Source: Halichoerus grypus (lineage: Eukaryota; Chordata; Mammalia; Carnivora; Phocidae). Taken from it: a stretch of DNA of 64,000 bases. Below the pieces are notes generated by a model. That model made no database searches. It was not told where the DNA came from and saw nothing but the letters and a program-made list of their open reading frames with translations. Numbering within the stretch: the stretch's first letter is position 1; each line of letters starts with the position of its first letter. Location: the NCBI RefSeq assembly GCF_964656455.1, contig NC_135721.1, positions 80,890,754 through 80,954,753 of the forward strand, in the 5' to 3' direction. Below are positions 11,850 through 24,010 of the stretch, in pieces. The position numbers were made by a program, and so were the translations under genes.

Positions 11850-13113
11850 TCTTTATTTACTTCTACAGAGTATTAGACTTTGGTAATGTTGTACAGTAAG
11901 TAACAATACACAGCTCTGTAAATTATAACCTAGTTGGGGAGTAAAGATGTAGAGAAGCAACTTTCAGCTCTTACTTGAGCAGCAAAGTTGAGATTCCAGT
12001 CTTGCAAAGAGAAGCACTATATGACTAACTTACTTAGGGAGTGAACCCTGCTTACCTCAAGTTGTATCTCAAGAAGAAAAGAAAAATGTAATCTGTGAAC
12101 AGCAGTGGGATCTAACATGCAGGAAGCAGGGTGAGTTAACCTGTGCACTGCAGGCAAGCAACAATCTACACTTGTCAGTGTCTTCTTCACATTACTTGTT
12201 TTGAAACTAATGCAGCACTTTGTATTTTTTTGCCTTATATAGAGATGCCACAGGGAGCTTTGAGTAGCTCAGGACACTTGCCTGGGGTGTGAGTTGGGTC
12301 ATTAAAGGGTGTTTGTTACAGGGAGTTTGACATCATTTGCCAGAGTTGGATAACCTACTTTATCCCCTAAGCTAATGTTTCTCAAATACTTGTGACCCAG
12401 ACCCACAGAAAGACAAACATTTTATATCAGGAGCTGACACAGTCAGACAGATAGCAACATCCACCCATATACCCAGAGAATTTCAAGAAACAATTCTTAC
12501 CCTTACAAGATTCAATGTATTCTGGTGTTTGTCTCATTTTCTCGATTAAAAAAAATATTCTGGATGTGATTCACCAAATTAATTTCAACATCCATTAGTG
12601 ATTAGCAACCCAAATGAAAAATACTGGTATAAACTCTATACAAAATCAGAGATTGTAAACACTGCTTCAAAGGAGACGAAGGAGGCAAGAGTACTTGTGC
12701 TTTTTGCTCTTCTGATCCCGTTCCTTTCAGTGCCAGAAGAGCAGCCCTCAGACCCTCTCTTCTGGCACCCCAGACATGTATACATGGTCTGTTGTCCTGA
12801 AGGCCTTGGTAAAGAAATGTCCTTGGTCTGGCTGGTGAGGCTCAGGACTCTTACTGCAGCATGATGACAAGTTTCCTGTGCATGACATTCCTTCTTGCAA
12901 CTCAGACCTTTCACTCAGGTTTTCCTTATACATGAAGTACATTGCTATGCATTTCCAATGGAGGCAAATTCTTAAAGTTTCTATCAGAAAGGATCTCGAA
13001 AAATATTTCTTCAAAGTTGACAGTTATTTCTTATAGCATGCTAAAGACAGTACTTCACCAATGCGGCTGAGAAGTCCACTGTGAGCCTGTCACTCCTTTA
13101 AAGGTAATGAGGT
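11850..13113. other. Intron M-N, unique sequence, no exon recognised
   Basis: Overlapping ORFs of up to 92 codons on both strands (12,598-13,014) have no recognisable protein similarity. I see nothing else. Confidence 0.5.
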
Positions 13114-13411
13114 AATGGGTCTTCTTTTTTTAAGTTTAATTTAATTTTATTATATTAGTCACCATACAATATAGCATTAGTGTTTGATGTAGTGATCCAT
13201 GATTCATTGCTTTTGTATAACACCCAGTGCTCCATGCAGTACGTGCCCTCCTTAATATCCATCACTGGGCTAACCAATCCCACCACCGCCCTCCCCTCTA
13301 AAACCCTCAGTTTGTTTCTTGGAGTCCATAGTCTCTCATGGTTCATCTCCCCCTTCGATTTCTCCCCTTTCATTTTTCCCTTCCTTCTCCTAAAGTCCTC
13401 CATGCTATTCC

Positions 13412-16400
13412 TTATGTTCCACAAATAAGTGAAACCATATGATAATTGACTTTCTCTGCTTGACTTATTTCACTTAGCATAATCTCCTCCAGTCCCATCC
13501 ATGTTGATGTAAAAGCTGGGTATTCATCCTTTCTGATGGCTGAGTAATATTCTGTTATACAGGGACCACATCTTCTTTATCCATTCATCTGTTGAAGGGC
13601 ATCTCGGCTCTTTCCACAGTTTGGCTATTGCAGACACTGCTGCTATGAACATTGGGGTGCATATGGCCCTTCTTTTCACCGCATCTGTGTCTTTGGGGTA
13701 CATACCCAGTAGTGCAATTGCTGGGTCATAGGGTAGCTCTATTTTTAATTTTTTGAGGAACCTCCACACTGTTTTCCAAAGTGGCTGCACCAACCTGCAT
13801 TCCCACCAAGAGTGTAAGAGGGTTCCCCTTTCTCCACAACCTCTCTAACATTTGTTGTTTCTTGCCTTGTCAATTTTTGCCATTCTAACTGGTGTAAGGT
13901 GCTATCTCAATGTGGTTTTGATTTGAATTTCCCTGATGGCTAATGATGATGAACATTTCTTCATGTGTCTGTTAGCCATTTGTATTCTTCTTTTGAGAAG
14001 TGTCCGTTCATGTCTTCTGCCCACTTTTGACTTGTTTTTTGGGTGTTGAGTTTGAGAAGTTCTTTATAGATCTTGGAAATCTGCGCTTTGTCTGTAGTGT
14101 CATTTGCAAGTATCTTCTCCCATTCTGTGGGTTGCCTCTTTGTTTTGTTGACTGTTTCCTTTGCTGTGCAGAAGCTTTTTATCTTGATGAAGTCCCAAAA
14201 GTTCATTTTTGCTTTTGTTTCACTAGCTTTTGGGGATGTATCTTGAAAGAAGTTGCTGTGGCCAATGTCAAAGAGGTTACTGTCTATGTTCTCCTCTAGG
14301 ATTTTGATGGATTCTTGTCTCACATTGAGGTCTTTCATCCATTCTGAGTTTATCTTTGTGTATGGTGTTAGAGAATGGTTGTGCTTCATTCTTCTGTATA
14401 TAGCTGTCCAATTTTCCCAGCACCATTTATTGAAGAGACTGTCTTTTTCCCATTGCATATTTTTTCCTGCTTTGTCAAAGATTATTTGACCACAGAGCTG
14501 AGGGTCCATATCTGGGCTCTCTATTCTGTTCCACTGGTCTATATGTCTGTTTTTGTGCCAGTACCATGCTGTCTTGGTGATCACTGCTTTGTAATATAGC
14601 TTAAAATCGGGCAATGTGATGCCCCCAGCTTTGTTTTTCTTTTTCAACATTTCCTTGGCGATTCAGGGTCTTTTCCGATTCCATACAAATTTTAGGATTG
14701 TTTGTTCCAGCACTTTGAAAAATGTCATTGGAATTTTGATCGGGATGGCGTTTGAAGGTATAGATTGCTCTGGGTAGCATAGACATTTTAACAATGTTTA
14801 TTCTTCTGATCCATGAGCATGGAATGTTTTTCCATCTTTTTGTGTCTTTTTCAATTTCTTTCATGAGTGTTCTGTAGTTTGTAGAGTATAGATCCTTTAC
14901 TTCTTTGGTTAGGTTTATTCTGAGGTATCTTATGGTTTTTGGTGCTACTGTAAATGGAACTGTTTCTCTAATTTCTCTTTCTACAGTTGCATTGTTAGTG
15001 TATAAGAAAGCAACTGATTTCTGTGCATTGATTTTGTATCCTGTTACATTACTGAATTGCTGTATGAGTTCTAATAATTTGGGGGTGGAGTCTTTTGGGT
15101 TTTCCATATAAAGTGTTATGTCATCTGCGAAGAGAGAGAGTTTGACTTCTTCTTTGCCAATTTGAATACCTTTTATTTCCTTTTGTTGTCTGATTGCTGT
15201 TGCTAGGACTTCTAGTACAATGTTGAACAATAGTGGCGAGAGTGGGCATCCTTGACGTGCTCCTGATCTTAAGGGAAAGGCTCTCAGCTTTTCCCCACTG
15301 AGGATGATGTTCGTTTTGGGGTTTTCATAGACGGATTTTATGAATTTGAGTAATGTTGCCTCTCTCCCTATACTCTGAAGAGTTTAAATCAGGAAAGGAT
15401 GCCGTGTTTTGTCAAATGCTTTTTCTGCATCAATTGAAAGGACCATATGGTTCTTCTCTCTCCTCTTATTAATGTGTTCTGTCGCATTGATTGATTGGTG
15501 AATGTTGAACCACCCTTGCATCCCAGAAATAAATCCCACTTGGTCGTGGTGGATGATCCTTTTAATGTATTGTTGGATCCTATTAGCTAGGATCTTATTG
15601 AGAATTTTGGAATCCATATTCATCAGGGATATCGGTCTGAAATTCTCCTCTTTAATGGGGTCTTTGCCTGGTTTGGGGATTAAGGTAATGCTGGCTTCAT
15701 AGAATGAGTCTGGAAGCTTCCCTTCTGCTTCTATTTTTTTGAAACAGCTTCAGGAGAATAGGTATTATTTCTTCTTTGAATGTTCGGTAGAATTCCCTAG
15801 GGAATCCTCAGGCCACGGATTCTTGTTTTTTGGGAGGTTTTTGATCATGGCTTCAATCTCGTTACTGGTTATTGGCCTGTTCAGGTTGTCAATTTCTTCT
15901 TGTATCAGTCTTGGGAGTTTATAGGTTTCCAGGAAGGCATCCATTTCATCCAGATTGCTCAATTTATTGGCATATAGTTGTTGATAATAATTTCTAATAA
16001 TTGTTTCTATTTCCTTGGTGTTAGTTGTGATCTTTCCCCTTTCATTCATAATTTTATTAATTTGGGTCCTTTCTCTTTTCTTTTGGATAAGCCTGGCCAG
16101 GGGTTTATCGATCTTATTAATTCTTTCAAAGAACCAGCTTCTAGTTTCGTTGATCTGATCTGTGTTTCTGGTTTCTAATTCATTGATTTCTGCTCTGATC
16201 TTAATTATTTCTCTTCTAATGCATGGCTTAGGCATCATTTGTTGCTTTTTCTCTAGTTCTTTAAGGTGTAGAGTTAGTTGGTGAATTCGGGATTTTTCTA
16301 TTTTTTTGAGTGAGGCTTGGATGGCTATGTATTTCCCCCTTAGTACCACCTTTGCAGTATCCCATAGGTTTGGACCGATGTGTTTTTGTTCTCATTGGTT

Positions 16401-17200
16401 TCCATGAATTGTTTAAGTTCTTTGATTTCCTGGTTGACGCAAACATTCTTGACCAGAGTGGTCTTTAATTCCAAGTATTTGAATTTCTTCCAAATTTTTC
16501 TTGTGGTTGAGTTCCAGTTTTAAAGCATTATAGTCTGAGAATATGCAGGGAATAATCTCAATCTTTTGGTATCGGTAGAGACCTGATTTGTGATCCAGTA
16601 TGTGGTCTATTCTGTGCGCTCGAGAAGAATGAGTATTCTGTTGTTTTAGGGTGGAAAGTTCTGTATATATCTATAAGGTCCATCTGGTCCAGTGTGTCAT
16701 TCAAAGTTCTTGTTTCCTTGTTGATTTTCTGCTTAGATGATCTGTCTATTGCTGAGAGTGGAGTGTTAAGGTCTCCTACAATTAACGTATTGTTATCAAT
16801 ATGACTCTTTATTTTAGTTAACAGTTGGCTTATGTAGATGGCTGCTCCCATGTTGGGGCATAGATATTTACAATTGTTAGATCTTTTGTTGGATGGAACC
16901 TTTAAGAATGACAGAGTGTCCTTCTGTGTCTCTAAATACAGTCTTTAGCTTAAAATCTAATTTGTCTGATAAAAGAATTGCTGCCCTAGCTTTCTTTTGA
17001 GGTCCGCTGGCATGGAAGATGGATCTCCATCCATTCACTTTCAGTCTGGATGTATCTTTAGGTTCAAAATGAGCCTCTTGTAGACGGCATATGGATTGGT
17101 CCTGTCTTTTTATTCAATCTGCAACCCTGTGCCATTTTATGGGAGCATTTAGGCTGTTCACATTCAGAGTGATTATTGAAAGATACGAATTTATTGTCAT
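13412..17200 (-). pseudogene. L1-B ORF2 remnant
   Basis: This is the endonuclease/reverse transcriptase frame of L1-B, from a probable ATG at 17,198-17,200 to a TAA at 13,412-13,414. Recognisable pieces include GDLNTPLSAIDRSSKQ near 16,750, a 194-residue block at 15,765-16,349, the RT block with [18 protein letters not shown] at 14,601-15,230, and a 229-residue block at 13,961-14,650. Several indels separate them; it cannot encode a working protein. Confidence 0.9.
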
Positions 17201-17279
17201 CCTGTTGCCTGTGAAGTCCTTGTTTCTATAGATCGTCTCTAAATTTCTGTTCTATATCACTCTTGGGGTCTTTCTCCTT

Positions 17280-18392
17280 TTATAGAACCCCCCTTAATAT
17301 TTCTTGCAGGGCCAGCTTAGTGGTCACATATTCTTTCAGTTTCTGCCAGTCTTGGAAACTCTGCATCTCTCCATCCATTCTAAATGAAAGCCTTGCCGGA
17401 TAAAGTATTCTTGGCTGCATGTTCTTCTCATTTAGTACCCTGAATATGTCTTGCCAGGCCTTTCTGGCTTGCCAGGTCTCTGTGGATAGGTCTGACGTTA
17501 TTCTGATGTTCCTCCCTCTGTACGTAAGGAATCTCTTCCCCCTAACTGCCCTTAAGATGGTTTCCTTTGTTCTAAGATTTGTGAGTTTTACTATTACGTG
17601 CCGGGGTGTTGGCCTGTTTTCCTTGATCTTGGGAGGGGTCCCCTCTGCCTCTAGGACACAAATGTTTGTTTCATTCCCCAGATTAGGGAAGTTCTCAGCT
17701 ACGATTTGCTCAAATATATCTTCTAGTCCTCTCTTTCTCTCCACCCCCTGAGGGATCCCAATAATTCTGACATTGGAACATTTCATGGTGTCGCTTATTT
17801 CTCTGATTCTGTTTTCATGGATTTGAGTTGTTTCTCCCTGGCTTCCTCTTTTTTCTTCTTTTCTATCAATTGGTCTTCTAGATCACTAATTCGTTCTTCT
17901 GCCTCGCTTACCCATAGCTGTTAGACCATCTAGATTAGATTGGATCTCATTGATAACATTTTTAAGTTCTGCCAATTCAGCTTTCATTTCTGCCCTTGGA
18001 GACTCTATGTTGCCATTAATCGATTTCTCCATTCTAGTATTGTCTTCACAACTGCTACCCTGAATTCCATTTCTGACATCTTGGTTATATCTGTATCCAT
18101 TTGTAAATCTGTGGCAGAAGTCACAGTCTTGAACCATGAGAGACGATGGACTCTGAAAAACAAACTGAGGGTTCTAGAGGGGAAGGGGTGGGAGGATGGG
18201 TTAGCCTGGTGATGGGTATTAAAGAGGGCATGTTCTGCATGGAGCACTGGGTGTTATACGCAAACAATGAATCATGGAACACTACATCAAAAACTAATGA
18301 TGTAATGTATGGTGATTAACATAACATTAAAAAAAAAAAGAAGTCACAGTCTCTGAGTCTTTCCTATTTTGGGGGTTCTTCCTCCTAGTCAT
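17280..18392 (-). pseudogene. L1-B ORF1 remnant, interrupted
   Basis: The frame starts at an ATG (18,390-18,392, MTRRKN-like) and ends ILRGVL at 17,280. It is split by the nested L1 fragment at 18,130-18,339 and by further frameshifts near 17,790-17,890. The RRM and C-terminal domain (TWQARKAW, RILYPARLSF) remain readable in the 168-residue block at 17,280-17,786. Confidence 0.88.
18130..18339 (+). mobile_element. 5'-truncated L1 3' UTR nested in L1-B ORF1
   Basis: About 200 bp of L1 3' UTR (ATGAGAGACGATGGACTCTG..., ending AACATAACATT and an A11 run) lies opposite to L1-B. It is flanked by GAAGTCACAGTCT at 18,117-18,129 and 18,340-18,352, which is native ORF1 sequence. The body matches module 2 of the L1-A 3' UTR closely. 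Confidence 0.92.
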
Positions 18393-19291
18393 TCTGTTGA
18401 TGGGTGGTTCAGGAATGGACAGAGTCCAAATTATTGACCACAACCCAAGCAAGATGCACCTGGTTTATAGGGACCTTAGGGTTACTGGCCTCTTGTTCTC
18501 CCAGCCTGTCTTCTGGGGGAGAGGCCTGCCGCACTGTTACTCAAGCAAGCCTATTTGGGCAGAGTTGCCTTGCCCCGGTTGGGGGGGATGGGTTCAGTGA
18601 AAACCGTTTTTTTTTTTTTGGATTTTGTTCTCTGGCGGCTTTCCCTGGTGGCTTTCTGCGTCTCTTCCGAGAGTCAGAGTGAAGAGATCGTTTCCAACCC
18701 TCTGCCTCAGAGCGGAGATCACAGTCTGTTCTTCAGTGCACTTGCCAGGCCACACTATCCCCGTTTCTGTCTGTGCTGCTATAAATTGCAGCAACCTGGG
18801 TTATGCGCCCCTCAGCAGGGCTCCCAGTCCTCAACTCCACTTCGGGGCACAGGTGCACGTCTCTGCCCTTTGTGCTTCTAAAACCGCCAGCCGCCCCAGT
18901 TCGCATGTGTGGCCCTGCTGCTCCAGATGTCAGTCTGAGGGGCTGCCCTAAAGTCCTTTCCTCGCCACTACCGGTCTGTGAGTCTGTGCCCTGTCCCCAG
19001 CGTAGGAGGCTTTCGTGAACTGGTGGTGCAGGATCCCGACAGCTCCCTCTCCCTTCCGTTTATCTTCCGATATCTGCCCGCAGAATTACAACTCCCCATT
19101 TCACAGCTCAAAACCAACTGCCTGCGATATTCTGTTTGTAGAGATCCAGATATAGCTTCTTACATCTCAGGCTGATTTTGTGGGTGTTCAGAGCGGTCTG
19201 GTAGATATCCAGCTCAATTCTGGGGACCAGTTGGAATAGGGTCCCCTACTCCTCCGCCATCTTTTCAAACTCCGGCAATGGGTCTTCTTTT

Positions 19292-20444
19292 GAGGACTTT
19301 TCTCTGTCCCTTTTGGTGGGCAGTTTCACTTTTACGTGAAGAGGTAGACTTCCTTTTATTTATTCTACTTGAAATTGTATTGAGATTTTTCAAATGTGTG
19401 AATGGATGTCCTTCAGCAGCTCTGAAAAATTTTCATTCTCTTCAAATACTGTCTCTACCTCATTCTTTCCTCTCCTTCTAGAACTTCAATTATCAAATAT
19501 ATGTTGGTTGTCTTCATTCTATCCTCTATTTCTATTACCCACTCTTTCAGTTTTTTCTTCCATTGTTTTGTTTCTCTCTGCTGAATTCTAAATAATTCCT
19601 TCTGACCTACCTTTCAGTTCAATAATTCTTGCTTAAGCCATATCTCTATCTGCTGCCAGACCATAACTATTTTTAATTCAATTTTTATAAGTTTTTGTTT
19701 GCTCATGTAAATAAGAGATAAGAAGTGAATAACCTTTCAAAGGTACACTAGTTTAAGTTTAATAATGGGGGGGGGTCTTCCTATACATTTACAGGACTTA
19801 GCAAAAAACCTGTCTTAGAGTTCTGGGTTTCTAATGAACTTCTTATATGTCTCCTATGTGATGATTGATAACATCTGTGTTACTAAAACACTTAGGTTAG
19901 TCTGTTCGAGATCTTTTAATCAACGTTGGTATCCTCAACTTACAGGAGTCACTTGAGTGTTAGTAACATCTATATTACATTACACATGCTGGGCTTTTAG
20001 AAGGATTATTAGATATGCTAAATATTTGAGATCATATCACTGAAGTATGTTTTAATTTAAAAATACACATATTCTTCCTAAAGTCCTGATTAATTTTACA
20101 ATGAAAAAAACAGTTTTAGCTTTGGTAGAATAAGCAAAAAGTAATATATAAAAGCAAATTTGTGATTTAGGATAACTACATTACCAAAAAATGTACATGA
20201 TGTATTCTTATTTTGGATCTTGTGACAAAAATACTATTGCGGCTAAGGTAATGTACCCTACAATTAGCAGACCTGAGATTACTATCAGTATTGAGAACCT
20301 TCCTCCCTCATTATTACACAGATGTATTTTAAGAAAACAGTTTCAAAGAAACAATCAGCACTACTATGAAGTATTTCTGAAAAACCAAACCAAAAACAAC
20401 AACAAAAAACCCCCCCCAAACCACAGCCAAATCATCAGTCCTCT
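19292..20444. other. Intron M-N, possible old L1 ORF1 antisense, otherwise unique
   Basis: 19,400-19,690 (TCTATTACCCACTCTTTCAG, CTTTCAGTTCAATAATTCTT) resembles antisense L1M ORF1/5' sequence. The rest is AT-rich with a G7 run at 19,769. No exon. Confidence 0.45.
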
Positions 20445-20625
20445 AGATCAGGGGTTCTTGAGGTATGGTCAACAGACCAGGTGAACTTGTTAAAGCTGCA
20501 AACTCTTGGGTCCCACCCTAAATTTACTGAATCAGAAACTTGGGGGGGGGGGTGGCCAGCAATCTGAGTTTAATCATCTCACCAGATGATTCTGACACCT
20601 GTTCCATTTTAAGGACTACTCTCCA
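20445..20625. repeat. MER5-like DNA transposon remnant
   Basis: GGGGTTCTTGAGGTATGGTC, ...TTGGGTCCCACCCTAAATTT, ACTGAATCAGAAACTTGGGG and ...GATGATTCTGACACCTG follow the layout of short hAT-type MER5 elements. A G10 run is inside. Confidence 0.6.
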
Positions 20626-20674
20626 GCGTTATCAGTTTAGTCCGGATTTTAGGATGTTAAAGAGCACCAGCATG

Positions 20675-20850
20675 GGGCTCTTGGGTGGCTCAGCTGGTTA
20701 AGTGTCTGACTTCAGCTCAGGTCATGATCTCAGGGTTCTGGGATTGACTCCCGCAGGGAGTCTGCTTGTCCCTTTCCCTCTGCCCCTCCCCGTGCTCATG
20801 TGCACACATTCTCTCTCTCAAATAAATAAAATCTTAAAAAAAAAAAAAAG
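20675..20850 (+). mobile_element. Carnivore SINE
   Basis: Sense SINE: GGCTCTTGGGTGGCTCAGCT...AAATAAATAAAATCTT and a poly(A). Flanked by GCACCAGCATG / GCACCAACATG (20,664-20,674, 20,851-20,861). Confidence 0.93.
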
Positions 20851-20861
20851 GCACCAACATG

Positions 20862-22310
20862 ATGGGATAAGCCAGTCAAAAGTGGGACAACTAGACATTT
20901 TGGGCCTACTGATGTGATGTCTCAGAAAGTACACAACACTACCTATGAGGGATTTTTATCTCCCACCCTGTCCAATTACACCTGGATCTAATCAGAGATC
21001 TGACTTCCTATTTATAGGCAACAATGGAACAACTTAAATGCTATCTCAAAGTGCCAAATCCAGAACTGAGCTTCTGTAGGACAAATGACCAGTTTCTTCA
21101 ACTAATAATTGACATATTACAAAAAGGAACATGGAAATGCTATAGATAACAAAAACAAAACAGAGCTTAAGGGATATCAACCAAATGCAATGTGTGAGCC
21201 CTATTAAGATGCTGTATAAAGACATCTGCAATAATGGGAACAGTGGGCACGAACTGGGTGTAGATGGCAGAGGAGTCTGATACACAGTGAAGTGTTTGCT
21301 GGGGAAATCATGATGTGTGGGATCTGCTTTAAAATCTCTAGCCTTGGGGCACCTGGGTGGCCCAGTTGGTTAAGTGTCTGCCTTCAGCTCAGGTCATGAT
21401 TCCAGGGTCCTGGGATCGAGCTCCTCCGCCTTGGGCTCCCTCTCCCTCTCCCTGAAGCTCCCTCTGCTTGTGCTCTCTCTCGCTCTGTCAAATAAATAAA
21501 TAAAATCATAAAAAAAAACAAAACTCTAGTTCTTGCTATTCCCCTGTCAAAAGAAGTCTGACCATGAAAATTGTTAAAGATGAGTGAGAGCTACAGGGAC
21601 ATGACAGCATTCTCCCTGTATTTGCTTGAAAAGGTCACTAACAAAAACATTTTAAACTAACAAAAATGAAACCATGATCCTTAAGTGCATCCTTAAGATG
21701 CAGTCTGAAATCAGGTAACTACAGCAGTTGTATGCAAATCATTTTAAAGGAGTTTATGAAATCACAGTGTTAAATCTATTTGCCACAAAAATCTAAGCTC
21801 CAAATACAGGACAGCTTTAAAACTGTCTGCCTTGAGAAACGGGACTGTGGGGTATGCTGTGTACCAAATGTTGGGCCATATGACTCTGCTGACTGTAGAA
21901 TTTGGTGGGGGGAAGGGGTGAGGGTGAGGCAGTGGTGGGGGGGGAGTAGGAAAGAATAAGCTAATACATGTTAAAAAATTATGATATAAAATAAAACCAC
22001 ATTCTTTGATAGAATTCAATCTAGAACTACATGTCTAATTTTCAAAGATCTAACTAAACACTGTATTGTATTTTGCTGCATCTTAAAATTATATTATGTA
22101 CTATAATTGCCCTAACGTGTTAAAACGTTAGCTTTTCAAATCTAGTCACAGGTTACACATATGATAGAACTTACCCAAATGAACAAAATTTAAATGTTTT
22201 AAGTACAGTGTCACGAAAAAGATTGTAAGCATACACACAAAGTCTCAACCACAAGGCCAACATTTAGTGTAAGTTATGCAACAGGAGTTTTAATACTTTC
22301 CTTCACCTAC
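20862..22310. other. Intron M-N proximal part, no gene
   Basis: One SINE (21,346-21,519) and otherwise unique AT-rich sequence with a GT/GGGG-rich patch at 21,902-21,948. It leads into the exon M donor. Confidence 0.5.
21346..21519 (+). mobile_element. Carnivore SINE
   Basis: Sense SINE from GGGGCACCTGGGTGGCCCAG to AAATAAATAAATAAAATCAT with an A-tail. Candidate duplication AAAATCTCTAG / AAAACTCTAG. Confidence 0.92.
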
Positions 22311-22512
22311 CTTGAGCAATTGCAGTCAGTTTTCCCTTTTCTTCAGGGCTGAGCTGCAACATTGTATCTATAACAGGAAGGAGCCTCTCTTTCTCACTAC
22401 CTGGTTTCAGGAAAATGAATTGTAGCAAGACATTCTTCAAGTATTCCAGGTTAGCTACAGACTTTTCTCGTTCTTGATTTCTTTCCAATCTTCTTATTTC
22501 ACTTTTGAGGAG
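22311..22512 (-). CDS. GCC2: GCC2 exon M (GRIP domain)
   Basis: This 202-nt exon encodes LLKSEIRRLERNQEREK followed by the GRIP core ANLEYLKNVLLQFIF, the linker LKPGSEKERLLPV and LQLSPEEKGKLTAIAQ, plus the first base of a Gly codon. The conserved GRIP tyrosine is the 24th residue of the exon (LEYLKN). The domain binds ARL1-GTP on trans-Golgi membranes and dimerises through its helices (family knowledge). The acceptor is CATCAG|CTC and the donor CAAG|GTAGGTG. The flanking introns are large (9.1 kb upstream, 13.0 kb downstream), each carrying a full-size L1. Confidence 0.97.
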
Positions 22513-22824
22513 CTGATGTTGGAGAAATGAGTTAAAAATGAATATTTGGAGCTTCAGGTTAAACATGGCAGACTGAACCCATGTACTCTTCTTCTCTTCC
22601 CCCTTAAATGCCCCCCAAAATAACTATAACGGAGAGATTAGGAGAGAAGAAAAAAAATAGATGAGAAATACCAAGAGATTCCTACAAGATGGGAAGCAGA
22701 TAAAGTGGAAGAGACTCAGCCCAGTGGCTCACCCAGTACCACTGACAAGATGACAGAATGGATCCTGCAGAAACATCAAGAAGTTTCTGCCTCAAAGTAC
22801 AGGGGAGCGTGGGAACTGGGGTCG

Positions 22825-22857
22825 AAAACTGAGGACTGATGTCAAGTCCTCAGTTTT
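22825..22857. other. Perfect 13-bp inverted repeat (hairpin)
   Basis: AAAACTGAGGACT (22,825-22,837), a 7-base loop, then AGTCCTCAGTTTT (22,845-22,857). It lies 313 bp upstream of the exon M acceptor in intron L-M. Confidence 0.9.
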
Positions 22858-23599
22858 GGTTGGTACCATGATGTTCCCTTCACCTCCTATTCTCTACAGA
22901 AAGTAAACTAGTGGGCTCAGGGCCGTGGGATAAGGCACACTGCAGAGGGCAAGCACAGCTTGAAACCAGGGCCTAAAGTAAACATCTACATCCACCACTG
23001 ACCCCTTTCCTGCCCTGCTCACAGACTGCAGGTAGTTACAGTGTCCACTGGGAAGTTGTATTTACATGATGAACGATGGCTGTTTTGTTCACCAAAACAA
23101 AAGCCAAGTCTACGACAGAGTGAAAATTCAGGAATGTAAGACAATCTAAAATACTACCAGAAAAATGGGGAAACAGATGATATGCAAAAGATGGTAGAAT
23201 GCTAAAGTCTTTGAGGAAGATTTCTGGGTTGAAACAAACAAAAATAGTTATATTTCATCATTTTAGGTTAGTTCAGAAAAGTTAGCCAACTCTGTCCTAA
23301 AACCTACAGTCATTTTAAAAAGTGAAAATAAGGTCTAAGAAATCATTCAAGAATGTAAATTTGTGGAAATATAACATTTGAATAATCACTTAGTTCACCG
23401 GGCTAGTTAGCAATTTGTTAGATGTGATAATGTTTTGAATATGTAGGAAAACACTATTTTATACAAATGCATACAAAAATATTTAGACGTGGAATGTCAT
23501 AATATATATAATTTGCTATGAATAACTGAGTAACTCAGCATTAAAAAATTAATTTAACAAGGATAGCTGAGGCCCTGCACAGAGAGAGCTCAGTCTATT

Positions 23600-23775
23600 T
23601 GGAGAAGCATGTAGAGGGCAGAAGCATGTGCTTTCTGGACAGACATGAGCTGGAATGTTGCTCCACCATTTATCAGCTTCAATCACTCTCTCACCAGTGA
23701 TTATGAGGATTAAATACGATGATATATGTAAAGCCCAGGGCCTGGCTCACAAGAACTGCTCGGTAAGTCACAGGA
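23600..23775 (+). repeat. MIR element
   Basis: TGGACAGACATGAGCTGGAA, ...CTCCACCATTTATCAGCTTC, GATTATGAGGATTAAATACG and AAAGCCCAGGGCCTGGCTCA follow the MIR consensus order including the conserved core. Intron L-M. Confidence 0.7.
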
Positions 23776-24010
23776 CTATATTTGGAGAAGAGACATAGCC
23801 ATGAGCCAGGGTAGATTGTGTAACCCTCAACTGCTCCACATTTTACCTGTTGCCACACATTTCTAGTGTCACCTTAAAACATGAAAGTTTCCTATGCTAC
23901 TTTACTATCTCCACCCACAATCTGTGATAAGAAGTTTAGTGCCATAAACATCAGCTGAATGATCTGAATGAGAAGCATTCACGGTTTATCTTTAGAACAT
24001 AAGGGCCCAG

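Larger units (their letters stand above)
13129..19276 (-). mobile_element. L1-B: full-length but decayed LINE-1
   Basis: A 6.1-kb L1 in intron M-N, same orientation as GCC2. It is flanked by the 15-bp duplication AATGGGTCTTCTTTT at 13,114-13,128 and 19,277-19,291. The 5' end (plus CTCCTCCGCCATCTT near 19,250-19,264) is present. Many frameshifts and stops break both ORFs, so it is older than L1-A. It has a single-module 3' UTR, and a 210-bp L1 3' fragment is nested in its ORF1. Confidence 0.93.

Noticed and set aside
12598..13014. Overlapping 88-92-codon ORFs on both strands
   Set aside because: Mutually overlapping frames in a GC-richer intronic patch, no motif and no splice context.
13180..18251. 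Plus-strand ORFs of 60-110 codons across L1-B
   Set aside because: They are antisense shadows of L1-B ORF1 and ORF2.
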